Source: Nonomuraea candida (GTDB lineage: Bacteria > Actinomycetota > Actinomycetes > Streptosporangiales > Streptosporangiaceae). From it: 21,615 nt of DNA. The notes beneath the pieces were generated by a model. The model was not told the DNA's origin. It did no database searches and saw nothing but the letters and a program-made list of their open reading frames with translations. Below are positions 1 to 6,197 of this stretch, piece after piece; position 1 is the first letter of the stretch; each line of letters starts with the position of its first letter. The translations under genes were made by a program, and so were the position numbers. The stretch lies in the NCBI RefSeq assembly GCF_000725485.1, contig NZ_KL647034.1, positions 67,023 to 88,637 on the forward strand, in the 5' to 3' direction.

Positions 1-629
1 CCTCGATGAGCCCGATCTCCTGGTAGAGCTGGCGGGCGATCGGCTCCATGTAGGTCGGGCCGACGTTCATGTAGAAGTTCATCGTCTGCTGCTCGGCCGC
101 CATGATCGTCAGGGCGTGCAGGCGGGACAGCGGCTCGGTGGCGCCCCGCTCGTACGGCCGGCGCACGTTGTCCATCGGGTCGCGGTGGTGCAGGTAGGTC
201 GGGCGGCCCGGCATGACCTCGGTGAGCTGGTCGACGATCTTCTCGGCCTTGCGGTGCTCGATCATCTCGTACAGCCGGCTCCATCCGGGCCACCCACGCC
301 GTCAGGTCCACGGCCACCTGCTCGTAGGCGATCGTCGTCTCCAGCACCGACGACACCCCCGGCAGCAGCCAGTTGACCGCCTTCTGCTGCTGCGCCTCGA
401 TGTAGCGCACCCGGGCGAGCTGCCGCTTGAGCTCCGGATCGGGGCAGTGGCGGGCGAGGTGGTGGTTGAACAGGATCGCCTCCACCTCGATCCCGTTCAT
501 GGTGATGATCCGGCACCGCGTGTACGGGTCGGCGTGGTCGGGATCGATGGGCGTGACGTTCAGCTCCCGCCAGTTCCGCAGCTGTTCGTCCAGCGGGATA
601 CCCCGCTCCTGGAGTGGGTCGAAGGCCAT
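1..629 (-). pseudogene. Conserved protein, possibly ferritin-like; 5' part only, with an apparent frameshift
   Basis: This is the N-terminal part of a minus-strand gene that leaves the window at base 1. From ATG 629-627 one frame reads MAFDPLQERGIPLDEQLRNW, passes through DPYTRCRIITMNGIEVEA, and reaches YEQVAVDLTAWVA near base 290. The frame then changes: the downstream frame (from about base 283) reads WSRLYEMIEHRKAEKIVDQL and runs to AAEQQTMNFYMNVGPTYMEP and LYQEIGLIE at the window edge. One extra base near 281-292 explains the shift. The joined sequence is helical and rich in Glu, with E/Q-containing helices that suggest a ferritin-like bundle, but I recognise it only as a conserved actinobacterial protein of unknown function. 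It is divergent from a hemerythrin gene, which fits an iron/oxygen theme (inference). The break may be a real mutation or a sequencing error. Confidence 0.6.
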
Positions 630-668
630 GTCGCTGCGCGTACCCGGGGCCGGGGCCGGCAACCTCCG

Positions 669-685
669 CGTTCGGTCCTCGAACG
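669..685. promoter_or_regulatory. Inverted repeat in the divergent intergenic region
   Basis: CGTTCG, 5-nt spacer, CGAACG forms a perfect 6-bp inverted repeat between the divergent ferritin-like and hemerythrin genes. Its place between two divergent starts suggests an operator, but the arm is short for a GC-rich genome. No convincing -10/-35 pair was found here. Confidence 0.25.
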
Positions 686-740
686 GCCCGTGTTCGGTAA
701 CGGGGAGCGTCGGGGCCCCGCGGCTGGGTAGGGCCCGCAC

Positions 741-1292
741 GTGGCTGAACAAGATGTCATCGACCTGCTCGTGGCTCAGCACGGCCGGATCAGGGACCTG
801 TTCGACGAGGTGGAGCGGGCGCCCGCGGAGAAGGTCGGGGAGGCGTTCGACCGGCTGACGCGCCTGCTGTCCGTGCACGAGACGGCCGAGGAGGAGATCG
901 TGCACCCGTACGCGCGCAGGAAGCTCGACAACGGTCAGGGCGTGGTGGCCGACCGGCTGCGCGAGGAGAACCGCGCCAAGCGACTCCTCCTCGACCTGCA
1001 CAAGGCGGGGGTGGACCATCCGGGGTTCTGGGACGGCCTGGCCGAGCTGCGTACCGCCGTGACCACGCACGCCCGCAGCGAGGAGCGCTACGAGTTCGCC
1101 CGGCTGCGCCAGCACACCTCCACCGTGGAGCGGCGCACCATGGCGGCGGCGGTGCGCGCGGCCGAGGCGATCGCGCCGGTGCGCCCGCACCCCGGCACCG
1201 AGTCCGCGACCAAGAACGTGCTGCTGGGCACGCCGCTGGCGCTCATGGACCGGGCCCGCGACCTGATCCGCAAAGGGCTCGGGAAACGCTGA
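741..1292 (+). CDS. Hemerythrin HHE-domain protein
   Basis: A 183-residue cytoplasmic protein with a hemerythrin-like four-helix fold expected to bind a non-haem di-iron centre. Likely iron ligands are visible in order: H14 (QHGRIRDLF), H46 and E50 with H55 (VHETAEEEIVHPY), H87 in LDLHKAG, and H110 with E114 (THARSEERYEF). The C-terminal ~50 residues are a basic extension ending RDLIRKGLGKR. Translation starts at GTG 741, with a purine-rich stretch (GGGTAGGG) about 8 nt upstream. Bacterial proteins of this group act in oxygen/NO sensing, iron storage or oxidative stress; the exact role cannot be read from sequence. It is divergent from the ferritin-like gene and is followed after 81 nt by an ArsR regulator, apparently as a separate unit. 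Confidence 0.9.
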   Translation: MAEQDVIDLLVAQHGRIRDLFDEVERAPAEKVGEAFDRLTRLLSVHETAEEEIVHPYARRKLDNGQGVVADRLREENRAKRLLLDLHKAGVDHPGFWDGLAELRTAVTTHARSEERYEFARLRQHTSTVERRTMAAAVRAAEAIAPVRPHPGTESATKNVLLGTPLALMDRARDLIRKGLGKR

Positions 1293-1357
1293 TCCTCCGG
1301 CCGGGGCGGCGCTCCCGGGACCGTGGGGGCCCTTAGGCGGCGGGCGAAATGTCGGGG

Positions 1358-1363
1358 TACTAG
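1358..1363 (+). promoter_or_regulatory. Candidate -10 box, leaderless ArsR transcript
   Basis: TACTAG lies 10 nt before the ATG at 1374, so a transcript starting about 7 nt after the box would have almost no 5' leader. No Shine-Dalgarno sequence precedes the ATG, which agrees with a leaderless mRNA, common in actinobacteria. No good -35 was seen. Confidence 0.4.
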
Positions 1364-1373
1364 CGTCGCAGGC

Positions 1374-2081
1374 ATGGAACCCATCGTCCGTGACGCCGAC
1401 ATCGCCCCCGTCGCCGCGCTGATCGCCGACCCCACCCGGGCGGCGATCCTCACCGCGCTGCTCGACGGCCGCGCGCTGGCGGCGGGGGAGCTGGCCAGGG
1501 TGGCGGGGGTCAGCGCCGCCACCGCCAGCGCCCACCTGGCCAAGCTGCTCGACGGCCGGCTCGTGGGCGTCGTGCGCCAGGGCCGCCACCGCTACTACCG
1601 CCTGGCCGGGCACGAGATCGCCGAGGTGCTGGAGGCGCTGGCCGGGATCAGCGCCCGCCCGCCGGTGCGCTCGCTGCGCCAGTCGCGCCAGGCCCGGCAG
1701 CTGGAGGAGGCCCGCACCTGCTACGACCACCTGGCCGGCCGGGCCGGGGTGGGCCTGCTCGACCGGCTCAAGGAGGGCGGCTACTACGACGGGCACGACG
1801 TGACCGAGGCGGGGGAGCGGCTGCTGTCGGGGCTGGGCGTGGACGTGGCGGGCGCCCGCGCGTCCCGGCGGCGGTTCGCGCCGGAGTGCCTGGACTGGAC
1901 CGAGCGCCGGGCCCACCTCGGCGGGGCGCTCGGGGCGGCGGTCACGGAGGTGCTGTTCGAGCGCGGCTGGTACCGGCGGGGGAGCGTGCCCAGGGCGGTG
2001 ATCCTCACGGACGCGGGCCGGGAGGGGCTGGAGGAGCTGTTCGCAAGTAAGGAGCTAACATCGGTTACGCCGGTTACCTAA
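1374..2081 (+). CDS. ArsR-family winged-helix transcriptional regulator
   Basis: A 235-residue DNA-binding protein. Residues about 10-85 form the ArsR-type winged helix: IADPTRAAILTALLDGRALA, then the recognition-helix region GVSAATASAHLAKLLDGRLV and the wing RQGRHRYYRLAG. The rest is a long C-terminal domain with conserved-looking ARTCYDHLAGRAG, ECLDWTERRAHLGGALGAAV and a final LTDAGREGLEELF helix. That architecture is known from longer actinobacterial ArsR relatives. No classic ArsR metal-site CxC motif is present, so the ligand is unknown. ATG 1374 was chosen because the fold begins directly after it and a -10-like box lies upstream; the reading frame is open back to 1323 but that extension looks non-coding. 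The gene ends 17 nt before hutH, so the two may be co-transcribed and the regulator may control hutH (inference). Confidence 0.88.
   Translation: MEPIVRDADIAPVAALIADPTRAAILTALLDGRALAAGELARVAGVSAATASAHLAKLLDGRLVGVVRQGRHRYYRLAGHEIAEVLEALAGISARPPVRSLRQSRQARQLEEARTCYDHLAGRAGVGLLDRLKEGGYYDGHDVTEAGERLLSGLGVDVAGARASRRRFAPECLDWTERRAHLGGALGAAVTEVLFERGWYRRGSVPRAVILTDAGREGLEELFASKELTSVTPVT
2062..2078. repeat. Short direct repeat before hutH
   Basis: CGGTTAC occurs twice, separated by GC, at the very end of the ArsR gene and about 20-35 nt before the hutH start. It could be part of an operator for hutH or for the regulator itself, but the repeat lies inside coding sequence and is only 7 bp long. Confidence 0.25.
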
Positions 2082-2098
2082 GCGAGAGAGACGCCAAC

Positions 2099-3649
2099 AT
2101 GCGCGACAACGAGGTCGTGAACGTCGGTCCGGAGCCGCTGACCTTCGACGACGTCATCAAGGTGGCCCGCCACGGCGCCCCCGTACAACTCACCGACGAC
2201 GCCATTGCCGCCATCGCCGCCGCCCGCCAGCGGGTGGACGAGCTGGCCGAGAGCCCCGTGCCCGCGTACGGCATCTCGACCGGGTTCGGCGCGCTGGCCA
2301 CCCGCCACATCGACCCGGCGCTGCGCGCCCAGCTCCAGCGCTCGCTGGTGCGCTCGCACGCCGCGGGCAACGGCCCCGAGGTGGAGACCGAGGTGGTGCG
2401 CGCGCTCATGCTGCTGCGCCTGAGCACGCTGGCCACCGGCCACACCGGCGTCCGGCCGGCCACGGCCAAGACGCTGGCCGCGCTGATCAGCGCGGGCATC
2501 ACGCCGATCGTGCACGAGTACGGCAGCCTGGGCTGCTCCGGCGACCTGGCGCCGCTGGCGCACGTGGCGCTCACGCTCATGGGCGAGGGCGTCGTGCGCG
2601 ACGCCTCGGGCAACGTGCAGCCCGCGGCCGAGGCGCTCAAGCAGGCCAGGATCGACCCCGTCGAGCTGGCCGCCAAGGAGGGCCTGGCGCTGATCAACGG
2701 CACGGACGGCATGCTCGGCATGCTCATCCTGGCCATCGACGACCTCACCCGGCTCGTCAGGACCGCCGACGTGAGCGCCGCGATGAGCGTGGAGGCGCTG
2801 CTGGGCACCGACCGCGTCTTCGCCCCCGAGCTGCAGGCGCTGCGCCCGCACCCCGGCCAGGCGCTCTCGGCCGCCAACATGACCAGGGTGCTGCGCGACT
2901 CGGGCGTCATGGCCAGCCACCGCGACCCCGCCGCCTGCACCCGCGTCCAGGACGCCTACTCGCTGCGCTGCGCCCCGCAGGTCGCCGGGGCCGCCCGCGA
3001 CACGATCGCGCACGCCGCCACCGTGGCGGGGCGGGAGCTGGCCAGCGCCATCGACAACCCGGCCGTGCTGGCCGACGGCCGGGTGGAGTCGAACGGCAAC
3101 TTCCACGGCGCGCCCGTGGCGTACGTGCTGGACTTCCTCGCCGTCGTGGCCGCCGACCTGGCCTCGATGTCCGAGCGCCGCACCGACCGCTTCCTGGACG
3201 TGGCCCGCAACCACGGCCTGCCCGCGTTCCTGGCCGACGACCCCGGCGTGGACTCCGGCCACATGATCGCTCAGTACACCCAGGCGGCCATCGTCTCGGA
3301 GCTGAAGCGGCTGGCCGTGCCCGCCAGCGTCGACTCCATCCCCAGCTCGGCCATGCAGGAGGACCACGTCTCCATGGGCTGGTCGGCCGCCCGCAAGCTG
3401 CGCAAGTCGGTGGACGGGCTCACCCGGGTGCTGGCGATCGAGGTGCTCACCGCCGCCCGCGCGCTGGACCTGCGGGCCCCGCTGGAGCCGGCCCCGGCGA
3501 CGGCGGCCGTGGTCAGGGCGCTGCGCGAGACCGTGCCCGCGCCCGGCCCCGACCGGTTCCTCGCCCCGGAGATCGACTCCGCCGTGCGGCTGGTGGCCGA
3601 GGGCGGCGTGGTCGCGGCGGCGGAGACGGTCACGGGCCCGCTCGACTAG
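2099..3649 (+). CDS. hutH: Histidine ammonia-lyase (histidase)
   Basis: A 516-residue cytoplasmic enzyme of the aromatic amino acid lyase family, normal in length (~500-520). It deaminates L-histidine to trans-urocanate, the first step of histidine degradation, using the self-made MIO electrophile. The catalytic Tyr is in YGISTGFGALA near residue 57, and the SLVRSHAAGNG stretch carries the His typical of histidine-selective (rather than Phe-selective) members. The MIO triad is C146-S147-G148 in GSLGCSGDLAPLAH, so Cys replaces the common Ala. Downstream blocks KEGLALINGTDGMLG, QDAYSLRCAPQV and SSAMQEDHVSMGW are canonical. Start ATG 2099 follows AGCGAGAGAG as a purine-rich ribosome-binding site. 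No hutU, hutI or hutG is nearby, so the rest of the pathway must be encoded elsewhere. Confidence 0.96.
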   Translation: MRDNEVVNVGPEPLTFDDVIKVARHGAPVQLTDDAIAAIAAARQRVDELAESPVPAYGISTGFGALATRHIDPALRAQLQRSLVRSHAAGNGPEVETEVVRALMLLRLSTLATGHTGVRPATAKTLAALISAGITPIVHEYGSLGCSGDLAPLAHVALTLMGEGVVRDASGNVQPAAEALKQARIDPVELAAKEGLALINGTDGMLGMLILAIDDLTRLVRTADVSAAMSVEALLGTDRVFAPELQALRPHPGQALSAANMTRVLRDSGVMASHRDPAACTRVQDAYSLRCAPQVAGAARDTIAHAATVAGRELASAIDNPAVLADGRVESNGNFHGAPVAYVLDFLAVVAADLASMSERRTDRFLDVARNHGLPAFLADDPGVDSGHMIAQYTQAAIVSELKRLAVPASVDSIPSSAMQEDHVSMGWSAARKLRKSVDGLTRVLAIEVLTAARALDLRAPLEPAPATAAVVRALRETVPAPGPDRFLAPEIDSAVRLVAEGGVVAAAETVTGPLD

Positions 3650-3653
3650 GTGC

Positions 3654-3670
3654 GGCCCCGGTCAGGGGCC
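3654..3670. terminator. Convergent hairpin hutH / small CxxC gene
   Basis: GGCCCC, loop GGTCA, GGGGCC makes a perfect 6-bp stem immediately after the hutH stop. The stop codon of the opposing small gene (3662-3664) sits in the loop. There is no clear T-tract; a bidirectional terminator is plausible. Confidence 0.45.
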
Positions 3671-3871
3671 CACGTCCATCACGCCGCAGATCTCGCAACG
3701 GTAGATCGTGCCCCGGTGGTCCTCGCCGAACTCGTTCCACATGTGGGCGCTGCCGGTCAGATCGTAGGGGTCGGCGGAGCAGCGCATGCGCGGCCCGCGT
3801 AGCTGGCTCACCGTCGTGGCCGGGTCACTCTCGGTCGCGTCAAAAGGGGTGGGGGCCGTGGGCGTGAGCAT
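3662..3871 (-). CDS. Small cysteine-containing protein (possible zinc ribbon)
   Basis: A 69-residue protein starting MLTPTAPTPFDATE and ending YRCEICGVMDVGP. The C-terminal CEIC pair, plus one earlier Cys (MRCSADPYDL) and His residues between, could form a small metal-binding knuckle; no enzyme motif is visible. The ATG at 3871 is preferred because GGGAG lies 6 nt upstream; an in-frame TTG at 3895 would add eight residues but lacks a ribosome-binding site. The gene faces hutH and shares a hairpin with it. Function unknown; it looks like a conserved small actinobacterial protein. Confidence 0.65.
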   Translation of the reverse strand: MLTPTAPTPFDATESDPATTVSQLRGPRMRCSADPYDLTGSAHMWNEFGEDHRGTIYRCEICGVMDVGP

Positions 3872-3948
3872 GAGGTCTCCCGGGGGTCGAATCAAAACCA
3901 GCCGTAATCGTGCAGGCTTCTTTCCGAAAAAGAGCGCTTCAAAACCGT

Positions 3949-4386
3949 TCAGCAGAGGTGAGGCACGTCATCGGCCGTCCGCGTGGCCTGGCCGGAACCG
4001 AGGATGGTGAGCATGGCCGCGGGCGCGCTGCTGTGGATGTTCAGCAGCGGCCAGGTGCCGGTCATGCGCAGCAGCCGGGCCGGGAGGCCGTGGACGCCCG
4101 CCAGGTGCAGGGTGGTGCCCTGCTCGGTCAGGGTGGCGTGCAGATTCGTCAGGGCGCGCACGCCGCCGCTGTCCATGAACGTCAGCAGCCGGCAGTCGAT
4201 CACCGCCGGCAGGCCCGGCAGCGACTCCTGGCGGACATGCCGCTCCAGCAGGCCGGCGTTGGTCGCGTCCACCTCGCCGATCACCGTGATCAGCACGCCA
4301 CCGTCCAGGCGATGGGACCCCAGCGTAAGGGGAGTCCTGACGGGCTCGAGGCCGTCGTCAGGCAGGCAAGCGCTGTGAACGGTCAT
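3949..4386 (-). CDS. STAS-domain anti-sigma factor antagonist
   Basis: A 145-residue single STAS domain of the SpoIIAA/RsbV type. The core strand GGVLITVIGEVDATNAGLLE (residues 29-48) and the switch loop LLTFMDSGGVRALTNL are clear; S73 in MDSGG is the expected serine phosphorylated by a partner anti-sigma kinase. Unphosphorylated, such proteins bind the anti-sigma factor and free a sigma factor. Start ATG 4386 is chosen because AGAAGGA lies 5 nt upstream. The alternative ATG 4404 is preceded by CCCCTCC, a poor site, and the frame open to 4575 has no start support. No kinase or sigma gene is adjacent, so the partner is elsewhere. It is divergent from a small winged-helix regulator. Confidence 0.9.
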   Translation of the reverse strand: MTVHSACLPDDGLEPVRTPLTLGSHRLDGGVLITVIGEVDATNAGLLERHVRQESLPGLPAVIDCRLLTFMDSGGVRALTNLHATLTEQGTTLHLAGVHGLPARLLRMTGTWPLLNIHSSAPAAMLTILGSGQATRTADDVPHLC

Positions 4387-4546
4387 GGTGTCCTTCTCGG
4401 GCATGGAGGGGTGTCTCGATTCTCCTCTTCTGAAGCATAATGCGCGAAAGATAATACCGGAAGATTCCTTCGTGTGATTAAAGTCTACGCAGGTGCCCGG
4501 CCATGCCGCCCTCGCGAGCGTACGGGCGTGGTAAAAGGGGAGGTTT
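4387..4546. promoter_or_regulatory. AT-richer divergent promoter region
   Basis: The 160 bp between the STAS and winged-helix genes are clearly more AT-rich than the surroundings at about 4422-4490. Hexamers resembling -10 boxes occur there, such as TATTAT on the minus strand near 4455-4460. No -35 partner at standard spacing was convincing, so individual promoters are not placed. Confidence 0.35.
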
Positions 4547-4864
4547 GTGAGCACGTCCGTCAACCGCCCCAGCACCTGGACCTTCCTGACACATCACGCC
4601 CGCGTGCTCCTGGAGATCGCCCGCGATCCTCAGGCGCGGGTGCGTGACATAGCGGGCAGCATCGGCATCACCGACCGGGCGGTGCAGGGCATCGTCTCCG
4701 ATCTGCACCAGGCCGGCTACGTCACCATCCAGCGGGTGGGCCGGCGCAACGAATACAGCCTCAATCTCGAGGCGCACTTCCGCTACCGCACGGAGGCGGA
4801 CCTGCCGGTCCGCCTCCTGATCGACATGTTCGCCCAGCACGACCTGCCGAAGTCCGGCGGGTAG
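4547..4864 (+). CDS. Small winged helix-turn-helix regulator (MarR-like)
   Basis: A 105-residue protein that is almost entirely a winged helix: TFLTHHARVLLEIARDPQAR, DIAGSIGITDRAVQGIVSDL (helix-turn-helix) and AGYVTIQRVGRRNEYSLNLE (wing). The C-terminus (LPVRLLIDMFAQHDLPKSGG) may mediate dimerisation. Single-domain regulators of this type are frequent in streptomycete-like genomes, but ligand and targets are unknown. GTG 4547 is preceded by AGGGGAGG at about 6 nt, a strong ribosome-binding site. The gene is divergent from the STAS gene, so it may regulate it (inference), and convergent with the dehydrogenase-RidA fusion. Confidence 0.85.
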   Translation: MSTSVNRPSTWTFLTHHARVLLEIARDPQARVRDIAGSIGITDRAVQGIVSDLHQAGYVTIQRVGRRNEYSLNLEAHFRYRTEADLPVRLLIDMFAQHDLPKSGG

Positions 4865-4866
4865 GC

Positions 4867-4888
4867 CCCGCCCGGCTCAGCGGGCGGG
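4867..4888. terminator. Convergent hairpin
   Basis: CCCGCCCG, loop GCTCAG, CGGGCGGG forms a perfect 8-bp stem just after the regulator's stop. The stop of the opposing fusion gene (4877-4879) lies in the loop. Likely bidirectional terminator without a T-tract. Confidence 0.55.
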
Positions 4889-6136
4889 CAGCGCCACGTC
4901 GAGCTCCACCTCCAGCAGCAGCCCCGGCATGAACAGCTTCGACACCTCCACGGTCGTGCTGGCCGGCGGCGTGCCGGTGATGTACCTGCGGCGCACCCGC
5001 GCGTACTCGGCCCGGTCGTCCATGTTCGTCAGGTACGTCCTGATGAACGCCACGTCCTTCCAGGTGGCCCCCTGGTCGGCGAGGATGCGCGAGACGACCT
5101 CGAAGACGTGCTCGGCCTGGGCCGTCATCGAGCCCTCGCCCACCACCCTGCCCTGCTCGTCGAAGGCGGCCTGGCCGGACACGTGCAGCATGTCGCCCAC
5201 GCGGACGGCGTGCGAGTAGTTGCCGTTCGTCGCGGGGATCGTCGAGAGGTTCAGCGGCACCACCCGGCAGCCTTCCTCTCCCGCCGCCGCCCGGCCGTCC
5301 CCTTCGCCCGCCGCCGCCCGGCCGTCCCCTTCGCCCGGCGCCGTCCGGGCGCCCGCTCCGTCGGGCCCGCCGGCCCGCCCGGCGACGTGCCGCGCGATGG
5401 CCGTCAGGTCGCGTTCGCCGAGCCCGGCCGCCCGCGCCTGCCGCATCCTGGCGCGGGCCGCCGCGGCCAGCGTCGCGCCCTGCCATGCCGCCAGCTCCAG
5501 GTCCTTGGCGGCGTGGGCCAGCGAGTAGCGGGTCCGCTCCGCCGGCACGCGCAGCCGCTCGGCGAGCGTGCCCAGCGGGGTGCCGGACAACACGTCGATC
5601 AGCGTGTCGCGGTCCACGCCGTGCGCCTCGCCGTACGCGAACGTCTCGGCCAGCAGCACCTGGGCCGGGACGAGCGCGCTCATCACCGCGAGCTTCATGG
5701 CCGCGCCGGACCCGAGCGGCCCGCACGCGCGCACCGAGCCGAACACCTCCAGCACCTCGCGGCAGCCCGACAGGTCGCCGCCGGCCAGCACGGTCAGCGT
5801 GCCCTCGGCCGCCGGGCCCACGCTGCCCAGCACCGGCGCGTCCACCAGCGCCACCGGCGCGGGCAGCAGCTCGCGCAGCCCGCGCACCGCCTCGGGCCCG
5901 ATCGTGGACATCTCCACCACCGTCGCCCCCGGCCGCAGCCCCGGCAGCGCCGCCGTCAGCACCTCCCGTACCGCCGCCGGGTCGCTGAGCATCGTGATGA
6001 CCAGCTCCGCGTCCTTGACCGCGGCGGACACCGGCACGCCGTCCGCGCGCCGCCACGTCGTCACCTCGTGCCCCGCCCCGGCCAGCCGCCGGGCCATGGG
6101 GACGCCCATGCGTCCCTGTCCGAGAAAAGCAATCAC
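4877..6136 (-). CDS. Beta-hydroxyacid dehydrogenase-like / RidA-family fusion protein
   Basis: A 419-residue two-domain protein. Residues 1-250 are an NAD(P)-binding 6-phosphogluconate/3-hydroxyisobutyrate dehydrogenase-like module: Rossmann motif FLGQGRMGVPMARRLAGAG, the MSTIGPEAV segment, substrate-loop DAPVLGSVGPAAEGTLTV, and GPLGSGAAMKLAVMSAL with the catalytic-position Lys (K148). The Asn usually found four residues after this Lys is Met152. Residues ~264-290 are a low-complexity linker made of GEGDGRAAA repeats. Residues ~294-419 are a RidA (YjgF/YER057c/UK114) domain. The Arg that acts in imine/enamine deaminases is replaced by Ser in PPASTTVEVSKL, so the domain may bind rather than hydrolyse imines. 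GTG 6136 begins right at the Rossmann strand; an upstream in-frame GTG at 6172 gives 12 more residues. The gene is divergent from a LysR gene, its probable regulator. The substrate is unknown. Confidence 0.88.
   Translation of the reverse strand: MIAFLGQGRMGVPMARRLAGAGHEVTTWRRADGVPVSAAVKDAELVITMLSDPAAVREVLTAALPGLRPGATVVEMSTIGPEAVRGLRELLPAPVALVDAPVLGSVGPAAEGTLTVLAGGDLSGCREVLEVFGSVRACGPLGSGAAMKLAVMSALVPAQVLLAETFAYGEAHGVDRDTLIDVLSGTPLGTLAERLRVPAERTRYSLAHAAKDLELAAWQGATLAAAARARMRQARAAGLGERDLTAIARHVAGRAGGPDGAGARTAPGEGDGRAAAGEGDGRAAAGEEGCRVVPLNLSTIPATNGNYSHAVRVGDMLHVSGQAAFDEQGRVVGEGSMTAQAEHVFEVVSRILADQGATWKDVAFIRTYLTNMDDRAEYARVRRRYITGTPPASTTVEVSKLFMPGLLLEVELDVALPAR
5280..5333. repeat. Two perfect 27-bp tandem repeats (linker of the fusion)
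   Basis: Two identical 27-bp copies lie head to tail at 5280-5306 and 5307-5333, followed by a diverged partial copy. They encode the nine-residue unit GEGDGRAAA in the interdomain linker of the dehydrogenase-RidA protein. In-frame expansion or contraction would change linker length without breaking either domain. Confidence 0.85.
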
Positions 6137-6182
6137 GCCCCCAGTGAACAGCCAGGCCAGCCATTCCACCACCGACTACATT

Positions 6183-6197
6183 GCATGGCAGCCATGC
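6183..6197. promoter_or_regulatory. Perfect 15-bp palindrome at the LysR start (candidate operator)
   Basis: GCATGGC A GCCATGC is a perfect 7+1+7 palindrome that contains both candidate ATG codons of the LysR gene (6185 and 6194) and lies 47 bp from the divergent fusion-gene start. A TACATT hexamer at 6177-6182 directly upstream could be a -10 box. The position fits an autoregulatory site for the LysR protein, though the classic T-N11-A form is not exact. Confidence 0.45.

Noticed and set aside
1323..1373. 17-residue N-terminal extension of the ArsR regulator
   Set aside because: No ribosome-binding site and a basic, non-family peptide; the -10-like box and the ArsR fold favour ATG 1374.
2078..3367. 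429-codon minus-strand frame antisense to hutH
   Set aside because: His/Arg/Gly/Val-rich shadow frame; hutH motifs are on the plus strand.
4761..6164. 467-codon minus-strand frame overlapping the dehydrogenase-RidA gene
   Set aside because: Gly/Arg/Ala-rich low-complexity translation in a shifted frame; the other frame has clear Rossmann and RidA motifs.
5108..6184. Long N-terminal extension of the LysR frame
   Set aside because: It overlaps the opposite-strand fusion gene and has no protein character; LysR proteins begin just before the helix-turn-helix.
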